NCBI GenBank assembly: GCA_963811595.1
Contig: CAWERW010000016.1
Location: 1-64,000 of the forward strand
Length of the DNA stretch: 64,000 nucleotides
Source: DASQFQ01 sp963811595
GTDB lineage: Bacteria > Actinomycetota > Thermoleophilia > Solirubrobacterales > Solirubrobacteraceae
Reading direction: 5' to 3'
The notes under the pieces were generated by a model that saw only the letters and a program-made list of their open reading frames with translations, was not told the DNA's origin and searched no databases. A program made the translations under genes and the position numbers. Every line of letters begins with the position of its first letter. Position 1 is the first letter of the stretch. Below are positions 26,310 to 33,402 of the stretch, piece by piece.

Positions 26310-26990
26310 TCAGCCCATGAAGCGGTAGCCGACGCCGGACTCCGTGCGGATGTAGCGCGGCTCGCCTTCGGGCGCGATCTTCCGGCGCAGGTTCGCGACG
26401 TGCGTCCGCAGCACCTGCGTGTCGTCTCCGTACTGCGGTCCCCAGACCTCCGTGAGGAGGCTGCGATGCGTCATCAGCCGGCCGCGATTACGGGCGAGGA
26501 CGGCGAGCAGCTTGTACTCGATCGGCGTCAGGCGCACCTCCTCGCCGTCGCGGCTGACGCGGCTGGCGGCGAAGTCGATCTCCAGGCCGTCCACGGTCAG
26601 CCGCGGCCCCTCGCCGCCCGACTGCGCCCGGCGCAGGACGGCGTTGAGGCGCGCGACGAGCTCGCGCGGGCCGAACGGCTTGGTCACGTAGTCGTCGGCG
26701 CCGGCCTCCAGCGCCGCGACCTTCTGCTCCTCCTCGCCGATCGCCGACAGCACGAGGATCGGCATCTCGCTCCACGACCGCAGCTGCGTGCAGACGTCCG
26801 TGCCGTTCCCGTCGGGCAGCATCAGGTCCACGATCGCCGCGTCCGGCAGCCGCGTCGCGGCCGCGTCGAGCGCGCCGCGCGCCGTGCCCGTCGCCTCGAC
26901 GTCGAAGCCGGCCTCGCGCAGCACCACCTTCAGGGCACGCAGGATCTGCGGCTCGTCGTCGACCACCAGCACGCGTCGCCTGGCGCTCAT
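26310..26990 (-). CDS. KdpE-like response regulator
   Basis: A 226-aa OmpR/KdpE-type regulator. The receiver domain (residues 1-120) has the acidic pocket DDE and the phosphorylated D55 in IVDLMLPDG, then VLSAIGEEEQ and the conserved Lys in DDYVTKPFG. A winged-helix DNA-binding domain follows (TPIEYKLLAVLARNRGRLMTH..., TESGVGYRFMG). The ATG overlaps the kinase stop by 4 bp, so they form a two-component operon. The likely target is the APC-USP permease 73 bp downstream. Confidence 0.9.
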   Translation of the reverse strand: MSARRRVLVVDDEPQILRALKVVLREAGFDVEATGTARGALDAAATRLPDAAIVDLMLPDGNGTDVCTQLRSWSEMPILVLSAIGEEEQKVAALEAGADDYVTKPFGPRELVARLNAVLRRAQSGGEGPRLTVDGLEIDFAASRVSRDGEEVRLTPIEYKLLAVLARNRGRLMTHRSLLTEVWGPQYGDDTQVLRTHVANLRRKIAPEGEPRYIRTESGVGYRFMG

Positions 26991-28396
26991 CGCGCCCCCA
27001 CGGCGGGCCGGGCCGGCACCGGGAACTCCAGCACGAAGGCGGTGCCGCGGCCTGGCTCCGACTCCGGGTGCACGCTTCCGCCGTTGACCTCCACGAGCCC
27101 CTTGACGATCGCGAGCCCGAGCCCCGCGCCGGCGTGCTCGTGCTCGTCCTCGCCGCGCCGGAAGGGCTCGAAGACCAGCGGCAGCAGCTCCTCGCGGATC
27201 CCCGGGCCGTGGTCGATCACCCGCACGCCGACGCGCCCGTCGGCCGCCTGCGCCCGCACCTCGACGGGACGCCCGGCCGAGAAGCGGCACGCGTTCTCCA
27301 GCAGGTTCACGAACACCCGCTCGAGCTGGGCCGCGTCGGCCTCGATGAACGGCAGGCCGGGTTCGATGGCGATCTCGATCGGGACCTCGCGGGCGCGCGC
27401 GCCCAGCTGCTCCACCGCCGACGCGACGATCTCCTCGAGCGAGCACCAGTCCCGCCGCGGCTCCGCGGAGCCCGCCTGCAGCCGCGAGAGGTCCAGCAGC
27501 TGCTCGACCAGATGTGAGAGCCGGGCCGCCTCGGCGACGATCATCGACGCCAGCTCCTCGCGGTCGCCGGAGTCGAGCGCCGGCGAGCGCATCGCGTCAC
27601 CGGCGGCGATGATCGCGGTGAGCGGCGAGCGCAGGTCGTGGGAGACGGCGCGCAGCAGCGCGGTCTTCAAGACGTCCGAGCGCCGGAGCGCCTGCGTCTC
27701 CACCACCTCGCGCTGCAGCTCCTCGCGGTCCAGGGCGGCCGCCAGCAGCGCCTCCAGCGAGGGCACGACGCGCGCCGTCAGCCGCTCCGTCTCGCCCTCG
27801 TCGAGATCCCGCGGCACTCCCAGCGCGGCCGTCCGCCCGGCGCCGACCTGGAGCGGGATCCACGTGGCCTCGCCGGCGGGCTCGACGGCGATCGAGGCGA
27901 AGCGCAGATCGAGCGCCTCCGCGAGCTGCTCGGCAGCGCGGGGCAGCGCCTCGCCGACGCTCGCGCCCCCGAGCAGCGTGCGCGCCATCGCGGCCGACAG
28001 GTCGGCCTCCTCGCGGCGGCGCTGCGCCTCGGCCGCCCGCGAGCGCGCGACCCCCGCCACGGTCGACGCGATCACCGCCGCGGCCAGGAAGACGCCGAGC
28101 GCCACCCAGTTCTCGCTGTCGGCGACGTGGAAGCGGCCCGTCGGCGCGATGTGGAACCAGTTGAAGGTCGCGGCGCCGGCCACCGCCGTCACCAGCCCGA
28201 GGCGCAGCCCCCAGTAGGTCGAGACGAGCAGGACCGCGAGGAGGTACAGGACGCCCAGGGAGACCTTCGGGGCCACGGCGCCGAGCGGATAGATCGCGAC
28301 GGTCGTCGCCGCGACCGCGACGCCGGCGACCAGGACGCCGAGGCCGGGAGAGCGCGGGGCGTCTCGAAGCAGGAGCGATTCCGACCGGCGGTTCAC
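26987..28396 (-). CDS. Short KdpD-like sensor histidine kinase
   Basis: A 469-aa membrane kinase: four clustered hydrophobic segments at ~18-115 (DUF4118-type), a GAF-like region (~145-225), HisKA with H253 in RAVSHDLRSPLTAI, and a C-terminal HATPase with NLLENACRFS and DHGPGI. It matches the C-terminal half of KdpD but lacks the ~350-residue N-terminal KdpD/USP sensor. The neighbouring permease carries a USP domain of its own, so that sensing part may have been moved to the transporter. kdpFABC is not seen nearby. Confidence 0.9.
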   Translation of the reverse strand: MNRRSESLLLRDAPRSPGLGVLVAGVAVAATTVAIYPLGAVAPKVSLGVLYLLAVLLVSTYWGLRLGLVTAVAGAATFNWFHIAPTGRFHVADSENWVALGVFLAAAVIASTVAGVARSRAAEAQRRREEADLSAAMARTLLGGASVGEALPRAAEQLAEALDLRFASIAVEPAGEATWIPLQVGAGRTAALGVPRDLDEGETERLTARVVPSLEALLAAALDREELQREVVETQALRRSDVLKTALLRAVSHDLRSPLTAIIAAGDAMRSPALDSGDREELASMIVAEAARLSHLVEQLLDLSRLQAGSAEPRRDWCSLEEIVASAVEQLGARAREVPIEIAIEPGLPFIEADAAQLERVFVNLLENACRFSAGRPVEVRAQAADGRVGVRVIDHGPGIREELLPLVFEPFRRGEDEHEHAGAGLGLAIVKGLVEVNGGSVHPESEPGRGTAFVLEFPVPARPAVGAR

Positions 28397-28417
28397 AACG
28401 CGAGCACAATGATGGCG

Positions 28418-29020
28418 CTAGCGCGGTGAGCCCCGCCAGACGGTGCCCCAGAGGATCAGCAGCGTGCCGAGCCCGGCGAACACGAACACGCCGAGGAACA
28501 GCCCCCAGGTCAGGTAGCGCAGGCCCGTGGACTCGTGGACCATGAGCGGCGCCTCGGTGGGGGTGCCGAGCAGGTCCTGGGGCGGGTCGAACCGGCAGGC
28601 GACGGTGGTCGTCCCGCCCTTTCCGTCGAACTCGCCGACGGTGGCGTACACGTTGCCGATGGTCTCGCTGATCGTCTGGCGATCGCCGCGTAGCTTCGAG
28701 CTCGAGCCGTCCGGGTGGCCGATCGTGCACCGCGTCTCCGACGCGTCGCTGTCGCGGACCCTGAACTTCTGGCGCCGCTCGGTCCGGCTGAGCCCGTCGA
28801 AGATCCCGTCGGGCTTGGCGCTCAGCGCGACGATGTAGCGCTCACGGCCGGCCTCGAAGCGCAGCGTGCCCGGCGCCCGGCCGTCGGCCAGCGCGTTCTG
28901 GCGCAGCATGCCGGTGCCGATGAAGGCGGCGGCGATCGACCCGATCAGGCACGGGATGGCGAGGAGCACGATGACCGCGATCCCCGCGATGACCCGTGAC
29001 CAGCGGACCGGTGCGCGCAT
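28418..29020 (-). CDS. Hypothetical two-pass membrane protein
   Basis: A 200-aa protein with a membrane segment at each end (VIAGIAVIVLLAIPCLIGSIAAAF and YLTWGLFLGVFVFAGLGTLLILW) and an extracytoplasmic loop of about 130 residues containing two cysteines (RCTIGHPDG, ACRFDPP) that could form a disulfide. No enzymatic motif is seen. It ends 21 bp before the kinase start in the same direction, so it could belong to the same transcript as the two-component pair, perhaps as an accessory sensor. The family is not recognised. Confidence 0.65.
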   Translation of the reverse strand: MRAPVRWSRVIAGIAVIVLLAIPCLIGSIAAAFIGTGMLRQNALADGRAPGTLRFEAGRERYIVALSAKPDGIFDGLSRTERRQKFRVRDSDASETRCTIGHPDGSSSKLRGDRQTISETIGNVYATVGEFDGKGGTTTVACRFDPPQDLLGTPTEAPLMVHESTGLRYLTWGLFLGVFVFAGLGTLLILWGTVWRGSPR

Positions 29021-29046
29021 CGCGCGACGCTAAGGCATCGCAGCGC

Positions 29047-29063
29047 CGAATGCGATCCATTCG
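29047..29063. promoter_or_regulatory. Inverted repeat CGAATG-N5-CATTCG
   Basis: A perfect 6-bp dyad lies in the 82-bp gap between the divergent genes at 29020 and 29103. Its position fits an operator for one or both genes. No consensus is recognised and no regulator is adjacent other than the KdpE-like protein. Confidence 0.4.
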
Positions 29064-29102
29064 CCCGATGTACGCGCGGGGCCTTAGGGCGAACATGAGT
29101 GC

Positions 29103-29453
29103 ATGCCACGAATCACCGACACACTCAAGAAGCTGGCCGGCCCGGTCCACGCCGTGCCCGCCGCGGGCGCCGGCGTCACGGTCCGCCACGCGCGCCCCGG
29201 CGACGCCGACGCGCTCACCGTCCTCGCACAGCTGGACTCGAGTCACGCGCCGCGCGGCGATGTGCTCGTCGCCGAGGCCGACGGCGAGCTGTGGGCCGCG
29301 GTCTCGCTCGACGACGGCCACGCGGTCGCCAATCCGTTCCGGCCCTCCGGCGAGCTGACCTTCGTCCTCCTGGATCGCGCCCGCCGGCTCCGCCGCGAGG
29401 CGCGGCGCAAGCCGCCGGCCCAGCGCCGCGTCCCCGCGTTCGGATCACGGTAG
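29103..29453 (+). CDS. Small hypothetical protein, GNAT-like fragment
   Basis: A 116-aa protein whose residues ~25-75 (VTVRHARPGDADALTVLAQLDSS... VLVAEADGELWAAVSLDDG) resemble the first half of a GNAT acetyltransferase. The acetyl-CoA pyrophosphate loop is absent, and the C-terminus is Arg-rich (RLRREARRKPPAQRR). It is therefore unlikely to be an active acetyltransferase. It may be a reduced, conserved actinobacterial form. Its 3' end overlaps the convergent SMP-30 gene by 9 bp. Confidence 0.6.
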   Translation: MPRITDTLKKLAGPVHAVPAAGAGVTVRHARPGDADALTVLAQLDSSHAPRGDVLVAEADGELWAAVSLDDGHAVANPFRPSGELTFVLLDRARRLRREARRKPPAQRRVPAFGSR

Positions 29454-30338
29454 GCCCGCGCGCGGAGCCTCCACGGTCGTGGTGAGCAGCACGGCCTCGC
29501 GCGCCGCCTTGCGCGGCCCCTCGTGGAAGTCGGGCGCGGCGCAGGCGATGAGCGTGCGCCCGTCGTGGCCGCCGAGCCCGCACGCGAAGACGCCGAGGCC
29601 GTCGGGCATCGCGACCTCCTCGACGATCTCGCCGCCGGGGGCGACGCGGCTGAGCACGCCGCCGAGCGCGTTGGCGGCCCAGATATGCCCCTCGGCGTCG
29701 AGCGCGCAGCCGTCGGGCGCGAACGTGACGGCGCCCAGCATCGTCTCCGTGTCGCCGGGCTCGGGCGTCGGCTCGACCTGGGCCCACACGCGGCGATCGG
29801 TCAATGCGCCGTCGGCCTGGATCGTGAAGGCGGTGAAGCGGGCGCCGAAGGTCTCGGCGACGATCAGCGTGCCGTCGTCGGTGATGACCGTGCCGTTGGG
29901 GAACCACAGGTCCTCGGCGGCGATGCTCGCGCTGCCGTCGGGGTCGATCCGCACGATCGCGGCGGTCGCAGGGTCGCCGCCGCCCATGAGGTCGAAGCCG
30001 AAGTTGCCCGCGTAGGCGAAGCCCTGCTTGTCGACGATCATGTCGTTGAGGTGGCCGGTCGTGAGCGCCGAGACGTCGGCGTGCTCGGAGACCGTGCCGT
30101 CGGCCGCGCGCCGCAGCACCCGCCGGTCCTTCATGGATACGACCAGCAGGTCCCCGTCGGGCAGCCAGCCCAGGCCGGAGGGCTGCTCCTCGACCTCGAG
30201 CACGGCCTCCTCGCGGCCGTCGGTGTCGTAGGTGAACACCGTGTAGCGGTAGAAGTCCACCACCCACCAGCGGCCGTCGTGCCAGCGCGGGCACTCGAAG
30301 TAGTTCCCGCCCTCGAACAGCGTCGTCAGGGTCCTCAT
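29445..30338 (-). CDS. SMP-30/gluconolactonase family protein
   Basis: A 297-aa six-bladed beta-propeller lactonase. Family features are ECPRWHDGRWWVVD near the start (metal Glu), GHLNDMIVDKQGFAYAGNFGFD (metal Asn), WFPNGTVI, and CALDAEGHIWAANALGG with an Asp ligand. It would hydrolyse a sugar lactone or similar ester with a divalent metal. Start ATG at 30338 overlaps the LLM oxidoreductase stop by 4 bp, indicating an operon and probably a shared substrate pathway. Confidence 0.88.
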   Translation of the reverse strand: MRTLTTLFEGGNYFECPRWHDGRWWVVDFYRYTVFTYDTDGREEAVLEVEEQPSGLGWLPDGDLLVVSMKDRRVLRRAADGTVSEHADVSALTTGHLNDMIVDKQGFAYAGNFGFDLMGGGDPATAAIVRIDPDGSASIAAEDLWFPNGTVITDDGTLIVAETFGARFTAFTIQADGALTDRRVWAQVEPTPEPGDTETMLGAVTFAPDGCALDAEGHIWAANALGGVLSRVAPGGEIVEEVAMPDGLGVFACGLGGHDGRTLIACAAPDFHEGPRKAAREAVLLTTTVEAPRAGLP

Positions 30339-31330
30339 GCGGTCACCGCCGCGTTCGCCGTTTCCATGAACACCTCGAGCTCGCGGCGGGTGTCGGGCCC
30401 GCACGGCTGGAAGACGACCTCGGTCACGCCCTTCTCGGCGAGGCCGGCGAGCCGCTCGCGGACCTGGTCGGCGGTGCCGCTCATCGTGACCTCGTCGAGC
30501 ATCTGGTGGCCGCCCGCGTCCCAGCCCGCCTGGTCGGCCGCGTTGAGGCCGACGCAGTGCTGGTCGTGGACCGCGAGGTGGCGCTCCTCCGGAGCGGTCT
30601 GCTCGACCACCGCCTTCCACTCCGCGCCCCCGGGCAGGTCCTCGAGCGGCGTCTGGAACTCGTACGCGCCGTGGTAGGCCAGCGCCAGGCCCGGTCCGCC
30701 GGCCGCGCGCACGCGGTCGGATTCGATGTCCTCGCCGTCGTCGCGGATCGTGCCCCAGAACAGGTAGGAGACCCACTCGAACTCCGTGGCGAACTCCGGC
30801 AGCGCGAGCGTGATGTAGAGGCCGTCGCCCAGCTCGCGCGCGACGCCCGCGCCCTTGGGGCCGAGCGCGGCGATGCTGATCGGGACCTCGACGGGTCGGT
30901 CCGCGCCGTGCCCGGGCGGGTGGAGCATCTTCATCCGCGCGCCTTCCCACTCGACCGTCTCGCCCCGCAGCAGGCCGCGATACGCGCGGATGTACTCCTC
31001 CATGAACGCCCACTTGATGGCTCGATAGCCCATCGCACGGCGGCCGGTGAACCCCGTGCCGAACGCGACGACGACGCGTCCGGGCGCGAGCGCGGCGAGG
31101 TTCGCGGTGGCCGCGGCGTTGACCATCGGGTGGCGCAGCGAGGGCACGAGGACGCCCGGCCCCAGGCCGATGCGCTCGGTCCGCTCGGCCGCCAGCGCGA
31201 GCGTCACCCAGACGTCGGTGCTCTGCTGCGGCGTGTCGTACAGCCAGGCGCGGTCGTAGCCCAGCTCTTCCGCCAGCACGATGTGGTCTGGCGAGTCGAG
31301 TGCGGTGGGAAATGCGCACGAGATCTCCAT
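30335..31330 (-). CDS. LLM-class (F420-dependent type) oxidoreductase
   Basis: A 331-aa luciferase-like TIM-barrel flavoprotein of the F420-dependent group. Visible pieces are LAEELGYDRAWLYDTPQ, ERIGLGPGVLVPSLRHPMVNAA, the RVVVAFGTGFTGRRAMG loop and, near the end, MSGTADQVRERLAGLAEKGVTEVVFQ. It likely transfers hydride between F420 (or FMN) and an unknown substrate. Directly upstream is the operator-like site at 31349-31367 and the TetR gene. It is coupled to the SMP-30 gene by a 4-bp overlap. Confidence 0.88.
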   Translation of the reverse strand: MEISCAFPTALDSPDHIVLAEELGYDRAWLYDTPQQSTDVWVTLALAAERTERIGLGPGVLVPSLRHPMVNAAATANLAALAPGRVVVAFGTGFTGRRAMGYRAIKWAFMEEYIRAYRGLLRGETVEWEGARMKMLHPPGHGADRPVEVPISIAALGPKGAGVARELGDGLYITLALPEFATEFEWVSYLFWGTIRDDGEDIESDRVRAAGGPGLALAYHGAYEFQTPLEDLPGGAEWKAVVEQTAPEERHLAVHDQHCVGLNAADQAGWDAGGHQMLDEVTMSGTADQVRERLAGLAEKGVTEVVFQPCGPDTRRELEVFMETANAAVTA

Positions 31331-31348
31331 GCCGCGACCGTACCAAAC

Positions 31349-31367
31349 CAAGCGCTTGCTTAGCGCT
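31349..31367. promoter_or_regulatory. Putative TetR operator, site 1
   Basis: CAAGCGCTTG is a perfect 10-bp palindrome at 31349-31358, and AGCGCT-N5-AGCGCT (31351-31367) forms a second dyad. It lies about 20 nt before the LLM oxidoreductase ATG and overlaps the end of tetR. The core AGCGCTTGCT recurs at 32010-32019 in front of tetR and the aminotransferase. Confidence 0.55.
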
Positions 31368-31983
31368 GTTCGAGCATCCTGATCACGAGGCCGGCGTAGA
31401 GCTCGCCGACGCCCTGCGCCGAGCTGTGCTCGGGTGACGGCTCGTACCAGCGGGCGAGATCGATGCACAGCGAGAGCACCGCGAGCATCGTGCCCTCGAC
31501 ATCCTCGACGTCGAAGACGCCGGCGGCGGCGCCGCCGGCCAGCTCCGCCCGCATGAGCTCCTCGAAGCGGTCGCGGATCTTGACGATCTCCTGGAACTGG
31601 CCGCGTGGCAGCTTCTTGAACTCGTACTGGATGACGCGCGCGAGCGCATGGTTCTCCGCGTGCCAGGACGCGAACGCGGACACGAACGCATGAACCCGCT
31701 CGACGGGATCGGCGGAGGCCTCCTCGAGCGCCTGCTCGACGACGTCGAGCACGGCCTGATGGCCGATGCGGCTGATCTCGAACAGCAGGTCGTGCTTCGC
31801 CTTCCAGTGCACGTAGACCGCGGCCGGGCTCATCCCCGCCCGCTCGCCGATCTCCCGCGTGGTCGCGGCGTGGAAGCCGCGCGCGAGGAACGCGTCGAGC
31901 GCCGACAGGAGCAGGCGGCGCGAGGACTCGGGCTCGATGTGAGCCCAGAGCTCGGCGTTGTGATCGAGCCGCTTCCCCGCCAC
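31360..31983 (-). CDS. TetR family transcriptional regulator
   Basis: A 207-aa repressor. The N-terminal helix-turn-helix spans residues ~20-65 (RRLLLSALDAFLARGFHAATTREIGERAGMSPAAVYVHWKAKHDLL), followed by a ligand-binding helical domain. GTG at 31983 gives the expected short N-terminus. It is divergent from the class III aminotransferase and upstream of the LLM/SMP-30 pair. Two matching palindromic sites at 31349 and 32004 suggest that it controls both sides and itself. Confidence 0.9.
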   Translation of the reverse strand: MAGKRLDHNAELWAHIEPESSRRLLLSALDAFLARGFHAATTREIGERAGMSPAAVYVHWKAKHDLLFEISRIGHQAVLDVVEQALEEASADPVERVHAFVSAFASWHAENHALARVIQYEFKKLPRGQFQEIVKIRDRFEELMRAELAGGAAAGVFDVEDVEGTMLAVLSLCIDLARWYEPSPEHSSAQGVGELYAGLVIRMLEQR

Positions 31984-32003
31984 GGCGCCGAGTGTGGCAG
32001 ACC

Positions 32004-32021
32004 CAAGCGAGCGCTTGCTCG
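32004..32021. promoter_or_regulatory. Putative TetR operator, site 2
   Basis: CAAGCGAGCGCTTGCTCG sits in the 66-bp gap between tetR and the aminotransferase. It contains the dyad CGAGC-GCTT-GCTCG and shares AGCGCTTGCT with site 1 at 31351-31360. The placement suits autoregulation and control of the divergent gene. Confidence 0.55.
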
Positions 32022-32049
32022 TGACGCTTCGTGCGAGGCTTCCCGCGCC

Positions 32050-33402
32050 ATGACCTTCCACCTCGGCCTCTTCGCCACCGCCCGCGTCCCGCAGATCGTC
32101 GAGGGCGACGGCATCGAGCTCGTCGCGGCGGACGGCCGCCGCTACCTCGACGGGTGCTCGGGCGCGATCTCCGTGAACTCCCTGGGCTACGGCAACGAGG
32201 CCGTCGTGGAGGCGATCGCCGCGCAGCTCAGGCGCCTCTCCTACACGATGCCGTTCCGGCTCACGAACGACCGGGCGCTCGAGCTCGCGGCGGTGATCAA
32301 CGAGGTCAGCGGCGGCGCGATCGAGCGCGCGATGTTCTACACCGGCGGCTCGGAGGCCGTGGAGGCCGCGCTCAAGCTCGCCCGCAACTACCACTTCCTC
32401 CACGGGCGCACGGAGAAGGAGCTGGCGGTGGCGCGCGTGCACTCCTACCACGGCAACACCATCACCGCGCTCGCCACGGGCGGTGTCCGCCAGCGCCGCG
32501 AGCCCTACACCCCGCTGCTCTCAGAGGGCCCGCGCGTCGCGATGCCGCTCGACGGCAACCCGCCTGATCCCGTCGCCGAGACCGGGCCCAACGTCCACGG
32601 GCACGGTGTCGCCGAGGACCTCCGCGAGGTCGTCGACGCCGTCGGGGCGGAGCGCATCTCGGCGTTCATCATGGAGCCCGTGGGCGGCGCCGGCGCGCCG
32701 GGGCACGCGCCCGCGCCCGGGTACTTCGAGGGCGTCCGCGCGATCTGCGACGAGCACGACATCGTGCTGATCGCGGACGAGGTGATCACCGGGCTCGGCC
32801 GGACGGGGCGCATGTTCGGCAGCGACCACTGGGACGTCGACCCCGATCTGTGGATCTGCGCGAAGGGCCTTGCCGCCGGCTACTGGCCGATCGCGATGGT
32901 CGGGATGGGGGCACGCATCGCGTCGGCGTTCGCGGAGCGCAACGTCGACTTCGTCCACGGCCACACGTTCGAGAACCACGCGCCCGGCTGCGCCGCCGCC
33001 CTCGCGGTGCTCGAGCAGGTGCGCGCCCCCGGGTTCATGGACGCCATCGCCGCGAAGGGAGAGACGCTGCGCGAGAAGGTGCTGGCGCTCCCGGACGAGC
33101 TCCCGGTCAAGGTGGTGCGCGGGCACGGCATGCTGCTCGGGATCCAGCTCGGCTACCCCGACGCCGTCTTCGATCCCGCGGACGCCGCGGCGACCCGGGT
33201 CGTCGACGCGGCACAGGCGCGGGGCCTGATGCTCTACCCCGCCGCCGACGCGACCGGCTTCGGCCACGACAAGCTGATCCTGTCGCCGCCCTACGTGATC
33301 GGCGACGCCGGGATCGACGCGGTGATCGAGCGCCTCGAGCTGGCGCTGCGCGACGCGCGCCTCGACACGCTCGGCCGGGCGTCAGGCACCGCGACGGCGT
33401 AG
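32050..33402 (+). CDS. Class III aminotransferase (PLP-dependent)
   Basis: A 450-aa fold-type I transaminase. GGSEAVEAALKLAR binds the PLP phosphate, the Asp of LIADEVITGLGRTG contacts the pyridine nitrogen, and the PLP-lysine is K272 in ICAKGLAAGYWPI. It moves an amino group, typically from a diamine, beta-amino acid or omega-amino acid, to a 2-oxo acid. It is divergent from TetR with a shared operator. Its last 21 bp overlap the end of the convergent GH38 gene. The exact substrate is not readable. Confidence 0.9.
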   Translation: MTFHLGLFATARVPQIVEGDGIELVAADGRRYLDGCSGAISVNSLGYGNEAVVEAIAAQLRRLSYTMPFRLTNDRALELAAVINEVSGGAIERAMFYTGGSEAVEAALKLARNYHFLHGRTEKELAVARVHSYHGNTITALATGGVRQRREPYTPLLSEGPRVAMPLDGNPPDPVAETGPNVHGHGVAEDLREVVDAVGAERISAFIMEPVGGAGAPGHAPAPGYFEGVRAICDEHDIVLIADEVITGLGRTGRMFGSDHWDVDPDLWICAKGLAAGYWPIAMVGMGARIASAFAERNVDFVHGHTFENHAPGCAAALAVLEQVRAPGFMDAIAAKGETLREKVLALPDELPVKVVRGHGMLLGIQLGYPDAVFDPADAAATRVVDAAQARGLMLYPAADATGFGHDKLILSPPYVIGDAGIDAVIERLELALRDARLDTLGRASGTATA

